Origin: Dyadobacter fermentans DSM 18053
GTDB lineage: Bacteria; Bacteroidota; Bacteroidia; Cytophagales; Spirosomataceae
Assembly (NCBI RefSeq): GCF_000023125.1
Contig: NC_013037.1
Coordinates: 5,372,501 to 5,436,500, forward strand
Direction: 5' to 3'
Length of the DNA stretch: 64,000 nt
In this document: one piece after another, positions 1 to 9,679 of the stretch
Numbering within the stretch: position 1 is the first letter of the stretch
Layout of the letters: each line of letters opens with the position of its first letter
Translations under genes and position numbers: made by a program
Notes under the pieces: model-generated
The model's input: the letters and a program-made list of their open reading frames with translations, nothing else
What the model was told of the DNA's origin: nothing
Databases searched by the model: none

Positions 1-522
1 TCCTTCTTTGCTAACCCATGTGTCCTTTTTGTCATTCTGAATATGCGCTTTGAAAATTCCGTCGGTCTCGGTGCCGCCGTTTTCAAAGAATGTTTCGATG
101 TTGCCCCAGAAACCATCCGTTTGGGATAACCCCACGAGCCCGATGATGCCGCCCTGCGCTTTTGTCGACGGGCTGTTCACCCAATAAGTCATCGTAAAGC
201 TTTTCAGGCCCAGGATGGCGGCAGTCGGGTCGAAAAGCACGTAGCCGTCCTTTGCGCCTTTCATGGCCTGGCCTTTTAATCCGTTGGCGAACGTGGTGCC
301 GGTGTTGGCGCCTGCGGTGTTCGATACGACATCGTTATAGGTGCCGTCGAAAGGGAAATGCGCCACCAGATTGGGTTTCGCGATCTCGTCAGAACTTGTG
401 AATCCGCCGATTGTGACATCAGGGGCATAACTTTCGGGATCGAACTTTTCGTAGCAGGATGTTACCCCGAACATCGTTGTCGCACACAATGCCACGGCCA
501 GTTTATTCTTTAAAGTTTTCAT
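1..522 (-). CDS. LamG-like lipoprotein of a Sus locus, 3' end outside window
   Basis: The first 174 codons are visible and the rest lies beyond the window edge. The N-terminus is a lipoprotein signal ending in GVTSC (Cys23), so the protein should be lipid-anchored, probably at the cell surface. From about residue 50 (LVAHFPFDGTYND) it resembles concanavalin A/LamG-type beta-sandwich domains that bind or cleave glycans. It starts 20 nt after the SusD stop on the same strand, the position SusE/SusF-like surface glycan-binding proteins usually hold. I infer a glycan-binding accessory lipoprotein. A hydrolase domain further on cannot be excluded because the C-terminus is missing. Confidence 0.75.
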   Translation of the reverse strand, partial: MKTLKNKLAVALCATTMFGVTSCYEKFDPESYAPDVTIGGFTSSDEIAKPNLVAHFPFDGTYNDVVSNTAGANTGTTFANGLKGQAMKGAKDGYVLFDPTAAILGLKSFTMTYWVNSPSTKAQGGIIGLVGLSQTDGFWGNIETFFENGGTETDGIFKAHIQNDKKDTWVSKEG

Positions 523-542
523 CGATAGATCGTGGTTTTGGA

Positions 543-2036
543 TTAATAACCTGGGTTTTGGGTCAATACACCTGCACTAATGTCGATTTCGTTCTGCGGG
601 ATCGGCCATACTTCGTTTTTACCCGCTTTCCAGCCTTTCGGTCCAAAGATCTGCGCAGCGCGGCCCTGGCGGATCACGTCGAAATAGCGGTCGTTTTCCA
701 TTGCGAGTTCGTAATGGCGTTCGTTCCAGATGGCCGTGCGCAAAGCAGCCTTGTCGGTGGTCGTAATTTTCGGCAGGATCGTTTTGCTGGCTCCGCGGGC
801 ACGGGCACGCACCAGTTCGAGTGAAGCGAGCGCCTGAGTGGTGTTTCCGATCTCATTTGCCGCTTCCGCATTCATCAGCAACACGTCGGCATAGCGGATC
901 ACCCGCACATTCTGCTGCGCACCTTCGTTAAAACCTGTTACAAACAGTTTGAACGGCACGTAGGATTTCTGGTTGTACATCGGGTTATCGCCGGTTGCCG
1001 CAATCGCATCACCCGAAGGAGTGGTTTCGCCGCGGAAGATAATGGTCGCATCGCGGCGCGGGTCGCCCGCTTCGAATGCTTTGGAAAGCTCTTCCGTAGG
1101 CACATTAAAGCCCCAGCCGCCGCCTTGTACGCCTCTTACCCCCTGCACCTGCGAATATTGCGAGTTCGAAGCGTCTTTGTTAGAAGGGACAAGCTCGTTC
1201 TGAATTTCAAAAACCGACTCTCTCGAATTCTCATTCTGAATGCGGAACAATGCTTCGTAATCGGCTACCAGCGAGTACTGGCCGGAGCTGATCACCTGTG
1301 TGGTGAGGTCAAAAACCTGCTGCCACTTGGCCTGGTACATGGATACCTTGGCGTGCAGTGACTGCGCAGCACCTTTGGTCGCACGGCCAAGGTCGGCGGC
1401 GCCATAATTAGCCGGGAGCACAGCCGCAGCTTCCGTCAGATCTTTCTCAATAGCCGCATACACATCCGCTTTGGGTGTGCGCGGCAGGTTGTACTCTGTC
1501 GCATCCTTCGGCACCGTCAAACGCAAAGGCACATCACCGAATGCCCTTACGAGGCGGAAGTAGGAGTATGCACGAACGAATTTCGCTTCTGCCAAATACC
1601 GCGTTTTCAGCGTTTCGTCCATGCTGATCGCCGGAATGTTGTCCAGCACTTGATTGGCGTAGTTGATATTCTGATATTGGCCTTCCCAGAAACCGCCCAG
1701 CTGGCCTTCTGTGGAGCCCACGGTGAAGGTGTCGTATTGGTTAAAGAACGTCGCGTCGGAAGCCGTGCTGCCTTTTTCGGCATCGTCCGAGCCGATGCTT
1801 TCGATGGCAATGGCCGCGAATGCGGTATTGTTCCAGCTGCGGAGATTGGCATACATCGCATTCACCGCTTTCGTGGCGTCAGCCTCGTTTTGCCAGAACA
1901 CCACGCCCGGCTGCTTACCCTGCGGGTCCACGTCGAGGAAGCTGTCGCTGCAAGAGGAAGGGACGATCAGGAGCGCTGCCAGCCCCAGATAAAGCCCTTT
2001 TTGCTTCAAATTGGTTTTAAAACTTATATTTTTCAT
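543..2036 (-). CDS. SusD/RagB family nutrient-binding outer membrane lipoprotein
   Basis: A 497-residue SusD-like protein that caps a SusC porin and captures glycan fragments at the cell surface. The chosen ATG at 2036 gives a clean lipoprotein signal with Cys29 (VPSSC). Upstream in-frame codons would overlap susC and spoil the signal. The body has the helical TPR-type SusD fold (YLAEAKFVRAYSYFRLVRAFG) and the C-terminal ERHYELAMENDRYFDVIR segment typical of RagB/SusD. It begins 13 nt after the susC stop, so the two are almost certainly cotranscribed. The substrate cannot be read from the sequence. Confidence 0.93.
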   Translation of the reverse strand: MKNISFKTNLKQKGLYLGLAALLIVPSSCSDSFLDVDPQGKQPGVVFWQNEADATKAVNAMYANLRSWNNTAFAAIAIESIGSDDAEKGSTASDATFFNQYDTFTVGSTEGQLGGFWEGQYQNINYANQVLDNIPAISMDETLKTRYLAEAKFVRAYSYFRLVRAFGDVPLRLTVPKDATEYNLPRTPKADVYAAIEKDLTEAAAVLPANYGAADLGRATKGAAQSLHAKVSMYQAKWQQVFDLTTQVISSGQYSLVADYEALFRIQNENSRESVFEIQNELVPSNKDASNSQYSQVQGVRGVQGGGWGFNVPTEELSKAFEAGDPRRDATIIFRGETTPSGDAIAATGDNPMYNQKSYVPFKLFVTGFNEGAQQNVRVIRYADVLLMNAEAANEIGNTTQALASLELVRARARGASKTILPKITTTDKAALRTAIWNERHYELAMENDRYFDVIRQGRAAQIFGPKGWKAGKNEVWPIPQNEIDISAGVLTQNPGY

Positions 2037-2049
2037 ATCGCTTGTGATC

Positions 2050-5000
2050 TTAGAAAGTGACATTAATACCAAAGTTGTAAGTCGCTGAAAGCGGGTACAC
2101 ATTGGCGTCGATATTGGCTTGTGTCGGTTTGTTTTCGTTGGCTCTCACCTCCGGCGACAGGCCTTTGTATTTAAAGAAATTCAAAGGGTTTTGCGCATTC
2201 GCGTACAAACGCAGCTTACGGATTTTCAGCTTTTCGTTGAATGCCTGCGGGAAAGTGTAGCCGATTTGCGCATTTCTTACCCGGAAGTAGCTGCCGCTTT
2301 GTACGAAGAAGGTGTTCGGCAGGTAGTTCTGGCCGCCTCCGATGTTAGCCGAAGGATAGGTGTTCGAAGTACCTTCGCCGTGCCATCTGTTTTCGTAGAA
2401 ATCCTTGGTAAAGTTCTCGTTACCATAGCGCCAGCCGAGGTTGGCATTGTAGATATCCACTTTGGCAACGCCCTGGAAGTCGAGCATCAGGTCCACATTT
2501 TTGTAATTCCAGCTGGTGTTGATACCGTACGTGAATTTCGGGTTCGGGTTACCGATTACCTGGCGGTCCAGACCGGAGATGTTGCCGTCCGGGGTTCCGT
2601 TCGTTCCGCTGATGTCGCGGTATCTGAAATCGCCCGGTTTCGCGCTTGGCTGTGCCGAGTTTCTGATTTCTTCTTCATTCTGGAAAATACCGTCCACCAC
2701 ATAGCCGTAGAATGAGCCGATCGGGTCGCCTACGCGGGTACGTGTGGCGAGCGCGCCGCTCGTGAGGCCCACGCCACCGTCATAAATCGGGTTGGCTCCG
2801 GAGGTTACAGAAAGCACTTTGTTGTTGTTCATCGCACCATTCACTCCGACGCTATAAGAAAGACCGTCGCCGATGTCGTCACGCCAGTTCAATGCGAATT
2901 CAAAACCTTTATTCTGGAAGTCGGCCTGGTTACCCACGATGCGGCCAGAGCTTGTACCGATGGAAGTCAGTACCGGAATGTCGAAAATCGCACGTTCGGT
3001 TTTCTTGATATAATAATCCAATTCAACCGTCAACCGCGATTTCAGGAATGAAGCTTCGATACCCGCGTCGGTACCTACACCGCGCTCCCAGTAAGTGGTA
3101 GGAGGGATGATCGTGTTAATGCTCGCACCGGTATTCAGCTGCCCGCCGAAGATCGCCGCCAGGCCGCCGCCAGTGGCTACGGTCAGTGTAGAAAGGTTGG
3201 AAGGCACGGATGCATTACCGATCTTACCCCAGCTACCGCGGATTTTCAGGTTGTCGAAAATCGTCTGGCCTTTCATGAAGTCTTCATTGCTGATCACCCA
3301 GCCTGCACCCACCGAAGGGAAATAACCCCACGCATTGCCGCCCTGGAAGAACTTCGAAGAACCATCGGCACGAAGTGACGCGTTCAGCAAGTAGCGCTCA
3401 CCGAAAGAGTAGTTTACCCGACCGAAATATGAAGCATAGGTTCCGAGATCGCCTTCGTCGGTGATGTTACGGCTGTCGGCGCTACCTAATGCCAGGTATA
3501 AATCGCCTTCGCTGCTGTATGGCACGTTTAATGCATTGGCCGTAACCTTGTACGACTGGTCGCGCTGTGCGGATTGACCGAGCAATGCAGTAATGCTGTG
3601 CTGACCGAAATCTTTGGTGTAGGTCAATGTATTTTCAAAAATCCAGTAGCGGGTCTGCGGACGAACGAATTCCAGGAAGCTGGTCGTATTGCGCTGCTTG
3701 AATGTCGCCACGTATTGCGGCACATAAGTGCGGGTTTCGTCCTGTCCGTAACGGCCGCCGAGGCTGCTGCGGAATGTCAGGCCTTTGAAAAGCGAAAGTT
3801 CTGCGTAGGCATTACCGGTAAGCAGCGTTTTTTTGGTGTTTTGATTATAAAAATCGACTGTTACCTGTGGGTTGAAGTTATTACCGTCCCCAAGGCTGAA
3901 ATCGTTGGGATCACCATAAGTACCATCGGCGTAGTATACAGGAACAACCGGGCCAGCCGCGTACAACTGACGGAAAATGCCGCCTGCTTCATCTTTCGAT
4001 TTGCTGTAAGAAGCGGTTGCAGAATAGCCGACTTTCAGGTTTTTCAGCACCTGGAAATCATTTTGCAAACGTGCCGTGTAGCGCTTGAAATTGTTTCTCT
4101 CCACGATACCGTTCTGATCCAGGTAACCAAGTGAGAAGTTGTAGGTTGATTTTTCACCGCCACCGCTGATCGAAAGCTGGTGGTTGGTCAGGAATCCGTT
4201 ACGCAGGATCTGGCGGTACCAGTCGGTGCCTTCGCCGAATTGCGCGGGGTCGAGAATGTCCGGTTTACCGTTAATGCGGCTCAGCTCGTTGATCATCGTG
4301 GCGTACTCGTTTCCATTCGCCATTTCGATCTGGTTGGTCACTTTCTGGTAACCCACAAAACCATTGTAATCGATGACAGCCTGGCCTGATTTGCCCTTTT
4401 TGGTTGTAATCAGTACCACCCCGTTTGCTGCGCGCACCCCGTAAATGGATTGGCTGGAAGCATCTTTCAGGATGTTCATGCTCTCGATGTCGCCTGAGTT
4501 GAGGAAGCTGATATCGTCGAACCACACACCGTCCACCACATATAGCGGGTTGGCGCTGCCGTAAGCTGTTCCTACACCGCGGATGCGGATCTGCGGCGCC
4601 TCGCCCGGCTTACCGGAGTTGTTGATCTGCACACCGGCAACCTTACCCTGCAAACCGCTGACGGCATTCATAGAAGGCTGTTTCGCGATTTCGGCACCCT
4701 TGATTTGCGTGATAGCGCCCGTTACGTCAAGTTTCTTTTGGGAACCGTAACCCACCACCAGCACTTCATTCAATGCTTTGGCGTCTTCGGCCAGCGCAAC
4801 ATTCACAGTGGTTTGGTTGCCCACTGTGATTTCCTGGGGTGTCATTCCGATCATCGAGAATACGAGGGTGGATTGCGTGGACGGGACTTTTATGGCGTAG
4901 TTACCCTCGGCATCGGTAGGAACACCGGTGGTGGTGCCTTTGATGAGCACACTGGCGCCCGGCAGCGCCGAATTATCTGCACTCGATGTGACTTTCCCAG

Positions 5001-5082
5001 TCACATTTATTTCCTGTGCGAAGGCGATATTCCCTACCGCCAGGAAAACGAGCATGTACAGTAATCGTACAATAGTTTTCAT
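2050..5082 (-). CDS. SusC/RagA family TonB-linked outer membrane transporter
   Basis: A 1010-residue TonB-dependent outer membrane channel that imports oligosaccharides with its SusD partner. The ATG at 5082 gives a signal peptide ending NIAFAQ. A carboxypeptidase-regulatory-like domain follows (INVTGKVTSSADNSALPGAS), then the TonB-box/plug motif EVLVVGYGSQKK, the plug motif LKDASSQSIYGVRAANGVVL, and a 22-strand-type barrel ending in aromatic VTF. An earlier in-frame ATG at 5130 would put 16 polar residues before the signal and is less likely. The gene leads a susC-susD-LamG operon and follows a same-strand sensor/regulator gene, which probably controls it. A promoter match lies at 5128-5160. 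Confidence 0.93.
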   Translation of the reverse strand: MKTIVRLLYMLVFLAVGNIAFAQEINVTGKVTSSADNSALPGASVLIKGTTTGVPTDAEGNYAIKVPSTQSTLVFSMIGMTPQEITVGNQTTVNVALAEDAKALNEVLVVGYGSQKKLDVTGAITQIKGAEIAKQPSMNAVSGLQGKVAGVQINNSGKPGEAPQIRIRGVGTAYGSANPLYVVDGVWFDDISFLNSGDIESMNILKDASSQSIYGVRAANGVVLITTKKGKSGQAVIDYNGFVGYQKVTNQIEMANGNEYATMINELSRINGKPDILDPAQFGEGTDWYRQILRNGFLTNHQLSISGGGEKSTYNFSLGYLDQNGIVERNNFKRYTARLQNDFQVLKNLKVGYSATASYSKSKDEAGGIFRQLYAAGPVVPVYYADGTYGDPNDFSLGDGNNFNPQVTVDFYNQNTKKTLLTGNAYAELSLFKGLTFRSSLGGRYGQDETRTYVPQYVATFKQRNTTSFLEFVRPQTRYWIFENTLTYTKDFGQHSITALLGQSAQRDQSYKVTANALNVPYSSEGDLYLALGSADSRNITDEGDLGTYASYFGRVNYSFGERYLLNASLRADGSSKFFQGGNAWGYFPSVGAGWVISNEDFMKGQTIFDNLKIRGSWGKIGNASVPSNLSTLTVATGGGLAAIFGGQLNTGASINTIIPPTTYWERGVGTDAGIEASFLKSRLTVELDYYIKKTERAIFDIPVLTSIGTSSGRIVGNQADFQNKGFEFALNWRDDIGDGLSYSVGVNGAMNNNKVLSVTSGANPIYDGGVGLTSGALATRTRVGDPIGSFYGYVVDGIFQNEEEIRNSAQPSAKPGDFRYRDISGTNGTPDGNISGLDRQVIGNPNPKFTYGINTSWNYKNVDLMLDFQGVAKVDIYNANLGWRYGNENFTKDFYENRWHGEGTSNTYPSANIGGGQNYLPNTFFVQSGSYFRVRNAQIGYTFPQAFNEKLKIRKLRLYANAQNPLNFFKYKGLSPEVRANENKPTQANIDANVYPLSATYNFGINVTF

Positions 5083-5127
5083 CAGTTTCAAATTGGTGAT
5101 TGAATTATTATAAGAATTTATTGACTT

Positions 5128-5160
5128 CAAAATTAAGTTCCAAGTCGGGGAGGAATCAAA
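5128..5160 (-). promoter_or_regulatory. Bacteroidota-type promoter for the susCD operon
   Basis: Read on the minus strand, a TTTG box (5157-5160) is followed after 21 nt by TAATTTTG (5128-5135), an exact match to the TAnnTTTG -7 element of the Bacteroidota primary sigma factor. It sits 45 nt before the susC start. Just upstream (5159-5200) are two copies of AATAATGCA and a tandem CACTACATCA pair, plausible activator sites. Confidence 0.55.
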
Positions 5161-5249
5161 TAATGCACTACATCACCACTACATCAATGAGAATAATGCA
5201 AGGTTTGGTGGTACAATAAAGGGGTCGGGAATGGATTAGTGCAATTGCG

Positions 5250-8120
5250 TCAGATGTCCATCATAAATTGGGCCAGGTTCGCATCGTTGTCCAAATCCAG
5301 CTTTTTGCGGAGGCGGTAGCGCTTGATTTCCACACCGCGGACGGAAATCCCCAGCACGGGCGCCATTTCCTTTGTCGAAAGATTCATGCGAAGGCATGCC
5401 GCGAGCCGCAGCTCGGAAGGGGAGATGGTAGGATAAATCTGACGGAGCCGTTTGAAAAAGTGCTCGTGTACCTCGTCGAAGTTCTGTTCGAACAAAACCC
5501 AGTCGTCCTTGCCGGCGACGTTGCGTTCGATACTGTTCAATAATTTCTGGTAATGGATGTTGGGGAGTTGATGCCCCATGTCGGCTTTCACCTGTTTCAG
5601 CTCGTCGCGGATTTCTTCCAGGATTTCGTTTTTCTTAACCACGTTAATGGCCACATTGGATAGCTGCTGGCTTTTGCTCTGGATTTCGCTTTGTAATTTC
5701 TCGTTCTGGATTTGCATGATCTGCCGCTCGCTCGACAGCCGTTGCTGCCGCAGCTTTTCTTCCTGCTCCTCAATCAGCTTCCGGCGGTGGCGCGTCAGGC
5801 GTTTTTCCTGATACACGATCAGCGCAGCGAGGGCCAGCGCAATCACCACGGCGAATAGGATTTTAGCAAGCAAGGTTTCGCGCCAGAAAGGTTTTACGCT
5901 AAAATGATAGGTCGCGATTGTATCATTAAGGCTGCTGCGGATCTCGAAAATGTAGTCGGTCGATTCGAGGTTGGTGAATTCCACAAAGCTCTGGTCCGTC
6001 CATTCCGACCATTGATCGGTAAGTCCTTTGAGGCGGTATTTGTATTGTACGTTCTGCCCGTACACCGGCAATGCGAACGCGATCCGCAATGCACGCACTT
6101 CCGAGGGAAGCGACGGGCTGCCCGAAATGGCGAATGTCTCGTTCAGATTGCGCAGGTTGGCGACCTTCCGGATCACCGGCGCGCCGTCGTCGTCGTTGTG
6201 CTTGTCGGGTGATTTGCGGTTGTATAGTGCATAGCCATTGTCGAGACAAAAGAAATAGTAATCTTCCGAAAGCGGCACCACGGTTTCGCTGTTGCGCACG
6301 AGCGTGAGCGGAAGGCTCCGCGTTTCTTTCCCCGGTTGATAAAATACGACGCGGTTCATGAACACCTTGAACCAGTCGCCATGCAGGCCGGTCCTTACTT
6401 TATAGTTTTCCTCTTCTTTCGAAAAATCCTGGCTCGCTACGAGCTTCCCGAAGGCATCGGGCTGGAAAAACGCGTTGCCGGAACGGACGCGTACCTGCCC
6501 ATTCAGCCATTGCACCACCTCCACCGAAAATTCACTGGGCAGTTCCTGCGGCGCTTTAAATTCCTTCCATTGGTATGCCGAATCGAGGGCGGGAGTGAGT
6601 TTGGTTTGAAACAGTCCTTTGTAAGCATGCCCGAGCCAGAATGCCCCCGAACGGTCGCGCACGATCTGCCGGATCGGGATCGGTACCGAGTTTTTGACGG
6701 GGTAGGCGTAGGTCCAGATGCCTTTTGCATCTTTTTTATACACGTGCAATCCCACATAGGCGCCTTGCAGTAAAAGCGTATCCTGCCCGTTCCGCACCGG
6801 AAGGAACACCCAGCCGCCATTGATATTCGAAATTTTGGTAACCCCGTTTTCTTCAATGCGATAGGTAGCATCATTGTGGCCGCACAGGAGCTGTCCGTCG
6901 ATCACTTTAAGCGCCCAGGTCTGGCCTTCGAGCCCCCATACCGGCCGGAAAGGTTCGGGTGAGAGCCATTTTTTAACAAATACTCCCTTGTTGGAACCCA
7001 CATACAGCTTCCCGTGCCAGATCGCCGCCGCGTAGGTTGAGCCAAGCGGGTTGTCGCTGGTTTGGTAAGCTATGATCGGCGACGACATTTTAACCATATC
7101 AATGCCCTGATCAAGCCCGATCCATAGTTGTTGTTGCGAATCTTCTTTCAGCGCAAGCACCGTATTGTTTTGCAGGCCGGTTTCCTTGTTGAACTGGTAG
7201 CGCAATGCCCCATTTTTTGAAACTACATACACCCCATTTTGTATCGTACCGAACACCAGGCTGCTGTCGCGGGTCATGACGATCGCCCGGTTGATGATGT
7301 TACGTTTCAGCTCGCCGGAAATGCCGATGGTCCAGGGCGTCAATGTGCCGTTTTGCCAGATGTACAGCCCGTTTTTGGTGGTTGTAATGAGAATACCGCC
7401 GTTGCGGAAGGGGAGGATCGAGGAGACGATCGCGGGCGAGAGACTTTCCGTGCCGTGCAAGGGTTCGAATTTTTCGCCTTTTAGCTCATAAATGCCCTTT
7501 CCGATCGATTGCACAAGTACCCGGTTTTGGACAAACCGCATGAACATGATATTGCCGGGACTCTTGATTTCTTTCAGGTTTTTGCCGTCGTAACGATAGA
7601 TGACTGAAAACGATTGGAAATAGATGTATTTCGGGGTTTTGAGGATGTGCCAGATCTCTTCGGTTCGCAGGCTGGCGAAACCTGCTTTTTTGCTCAGTGA
7701 ATAATAGCGCAGCTGGCCGTCCTGTTCTTTTTTCCAATATCCGAACTCCGAAAATCCGCCTACGTAAATGCGCTGTTCGGCCTGTGCGGTACGGTTGAGG
7801 ACTTTTCCTCCGGCCGGAGCGGATGGTTGTTCATCGTACAATGCCGCGCGGACGATCTGGCCGTCGGGCAACGGGTACAGTTTCCACGAAGCGCCGTCGT
7901 GTTCCAGCAGCCCGTCGGAATTGGCGGAATAAATGACGTCGTCGGCGCTTTGGGAGATGTCCCAGTTCTGGTTATGGGCCTTGTAAAGTGTGGCCGGATA
8001 GTTGATCAGCGGGGGCGTTTCCTGGGCCAGGGAGGGGAGGAAGATTGTGAGTAAAAAGAGTATGGCAGTACCGCAACCCGCCTTATATTTGAAGGCCCGG
8101 CCTGGTAAATGACTTTTCAT
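5250..8120 (-). CDS. One-component membrane sensor/transcription regulator: beta-propeller, Y_Y_Y domain, TM helix, LuxR-type HTH
   Basis: A 956-residue hybrid regulator. A signal peptide ends in FLPSLAQ. About 650 residues of two-component-regulator-type propeller repeats follow (for example DSQQQLWIGLDQGIDMV), then a Y_Y_Y-like Ig domain (VQYKYRLKGLTDQWSEWT), a membrane helix at about 753-772, a coiled coil at about 775-850, and a C-terminal LuxR/GerE-like helix-turn-helix (about 896-950, NLSTKEMAPVLGISVRGVEIKRYR). There is no histidine kinase or receiver domain, unlike the classical hybrid two-component systems of Sus loci. It likely senses a glycan in the periplasm and activates the adjacent susCD operon (inference). 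An in-frame ATG at 8150 with an A/T-rich leader is an alternative start. Confidence 0.85.
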   Translation of the reverse strand: MKSHLPGRAFKYKAGCGTAILFLLTIFLPSLAQETPPLINYPATLYKAHNQNWDISQSADDVIYSANSDGLLEHDGASWKLYPLPDGQIVRAALYDEQPSAPAGGKVLNRTAQAEQRIYVGGFSEFGYWKKEQDGQLRYYSLSKKAGFASLRTEEIWHILKTPKYIYFQSFSVIYRYDGKNLKEIKSPGNIMFMRFVQNRVLVQSIGKGIYELKGEKFEPLHGTESLSPAIVSSILPFRNGGILITTTKNGLYIWQNGTLTPWTIGISGELKRNIINRAIVMTRDSSLVFGTIQNGVYVVSKNGALRYQFNKETGLQNNTVLALKEDSQQQLWIGLDQGIDMVKMSSPIIAYQTSDNPLGSTYAAAIWHGKLYVGSNKGVFVKKWLSPEPFRPVWGLEGQTWALKVIDGQLLCGHNDATYRIEENGVTKISNINGGWVFLPVRNGQDTLLLQGAYVGLHVYKKDAKGIWTYAYPVKNSVPIPIRQIVRDRSGAFWLGHAYKGLFQTKLTPALDSAYQWKEFKAPQELPSEFSVEVVQWLNGQVRVRSGNAFFQPDAFGKLVASQDFSKEEENYKVRTGLHGDWFKVFMNRVVFYQPGKETRSLPLTLVRNSETVVPLSEDYYFFCLDNGYALYNRKSPDKHNDDDGAPVIRKVANLRNLNETFAISGSPSLPSEVRALRIAFALPVYGQNVQYKYRLKGLTDQWSEWTDQSFVEFTNLESTDYIFEIRSSLNDTIATYHFSVKPFWRETLLAKILFAVVIALALAALIVYQEKRLTRHRRKLIEEQEEKLRQQRLSSERQIMQIQNEKLQSEIQSKSQQLSNVAINVVKKNEILEEIRDELKQVKADMGHQLPNIHYQKLLNSIERNVAGKDDWVLFEQNFDEVHEHFFKRLRQIYPTISPSELRLAACLRMNLSTKEMAPVLGISVRGVEIKRYRLRKKLDLDNDANLAQFMMDI

Positions 8121-8235
8121 GAGTCGGTTTGCCGCCGTGTTCACTATCATTTTCAAATTAACTGTTAATGTCGTTTTTAGCTCTTTCAGAAGGGTTTGTT
8201 CGGTGTTAGTCGGTAAAAACTCAATAGTATTTTCA

Positions 8236-9612
8236 ATGAAAAAATTCCTTACCCTTATGCTCCTCGGCTCGTCGGCCGTTACGGCACCCGTGATGTCCCA
8301 GGACGACAACAAGCGAAATGATATCCGTTACAATCTTAACGAATCCGGTTCACATTATGTGAAATTCACTTTCACGAACCAGGTATGGCTCCGGCTCAAC
8401 GATAACAATCCCGGAACCACCGTCTTGAGCGATGCCGAAAGCAATACATTCGATATCGGCCTGCGGCGCACGCGCATGCAATTGTTTGGCCAGCTCACCG
8501 ACCGGATTTTCTTCTACACGCAGTTCGGGATGAATAATTTTAACAAAGTGAGTGCATTCCCGGGCTACAACACAGCGGGAACGCCCAGCCAGCGCAAGAT
8601 CGCCGCGTTTTTCCATGACGCGGTTGGTGAATACGAAGTGCAGCGGAAAGGAAACAGTTTCATCCGTTTCGGGGGCGGGCTTACAATCGTGAGTGGCTTC
8701 TCGCGGTTTTCGCAACCCAGCATTGGCACGATCATGACGATGGACGTGCCCGTTTTCGCGCAGGCCACCGTGGACCAGACCGACCAGTTTTCCAGAAAAC
8801 TCACCGTTTACAGCCGCGGCCAGATCGGCAAGCTGAATTACCGCATCGGCATCGCCGACCCATTCCCCGTCGAAACGAGCGGCTCCACGCCGGCAGCGCT
8901 TAACCAGAACTCCGTTTTTGCGCAACGGAAGCATGGCAAGCAGTTCCAGGGACTCTTCATTTATAATATTTTTGACACCGAAGATAACACCACACCGGGC
9001 TATATGACAGGAACTTACCTCGGTAAACGTAAGGTGCTGAACGTCGAAGCGGGCATCACTTCCCAAAAGAATGCGATGTGGCGGAAGGAAGCGGTGGACA
9101 CGCTTTACAGCAATATGACGCTCTGGTCGGTGGCTGCTTACCTGGATATGCCGGTAAATGCCGAAAAAGCAACGGCGGTATCAGCCTACCTCGGCTATTT
9201 CGGTACGGATTATGGCAAGGGTTACCTGCGTTACAACGGCATTATGAATCCCGCTACGGGCACCACGCAGCCGATTGCGGGCGTAGGCGGCACGCAGGGG
9301 AATGCCTACCCGATGTTCGGGACGGGCAATGTGATTTACGCGCAGGCTGGTTACAAGCTAAAAGACGGTCTGCTGGGCAATCAGGGAACGCTGATGCCCT
9401 ATGCGTCGTTGCAGCGCGGCGATTATGATCGTTTGCAGGATGCGGCCCATATTTTCAACCTGGGCGTGAATTGGCTGATGAAAGGCCATAATGGAAAGTT
9501 GTCGCTCAATTACGAGGACCGGCCCGTTTACAGAAATGCTTCGGTAGCCAACGAGTTGGAGAAAAACGGCCGCCGCGGCAGCTGGACATTGCAATACCAG
9601 ATATCCATTTAA
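8236..9612 (+). CDS. Outer membrane porin-like beta-barrel protein
   Basis: A 458-residue protein with a signal peptide (MKKFLTLMLLGSSAVTAPVMSQ) and alternating amphipathic strands rich in Tyr, Gly and Arg. It ends in an aromatic/hydrophobic tail (WTLQYQISI) typical of outer membrane barrels. The RTRMQLFGQLTDRIFFYTQFG segment resembles phosphate-selective porin O/P-type proteins of Bacteroidota. The ATG at 8236 was chosen because it gives the signal peptide. An upstream in-frame ATG at 8119 lies inside the divergent regulator gene. The gene is divergent from the sensor/regulator and convergent with mdh, with a strong shared terminator downstream. The transported solute is unknown. Confidence 0.75.
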   Translation: MKKFLTLMLLGSSAVTAPVMSQDDNKRNDIRYNLNESGSHYVKFTFTNQVWLRLNDNNPGTTVLSDAESNTFDIGLRRTRMQLFGQLTDRIFFYTQFGMNNFNKVSAFPGYNTAGTPSQRKIAAFFHDAVGEYEVQRKGNSFIRFGGGLTIVSGFSRFSQPSIGTIMTMDVPVFAQATVDQTDQFSRKLTVYSRGQIGKLNYRIGIADPFPVETSGSTPAALNQNSVFAQRKHGKQFQGLFIYNIFDTEDNTTPGYMTGTYLGKRKVLNVEAGITSQKNAMWRKEAVDTLYSNMTLWSVAAYLDMPVNAEKATAVSAYLGYFGTDYGKGYLRYNGIMNPATGTTQPIAGVGGTQGNAYPMFGTGNVIYAQAGYKLKDGLLGNQGTLMPYASLQRGDYDRLQDAAHIFNLGVNWLMKGHNGKLSLNYEDRPVYRNASVANELEKNGRRGSWTLQYQISI

Positions 9613-9624
9613 CCCGCATTTAAC

Positions 9625-9670
9625 CAACAAAAAAAGGTATCCGACGCCCGCCGGATACCTTTTTTTGTTG
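9625..9670. terminator. Bidirectional intrinsic terminator between porin and mdh
   Basis: A perfect 19-bp inverted repeat (9625-9643 with 9652-9670) has an 8-nt loop and runs of seven A and seven T inside the arms. It therefore gives a GC stem followed by a U tract on both strands. It lies between two convergent genes. Confidence 0.93.
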
Positions 9671-9679
9671 AATATTGAA

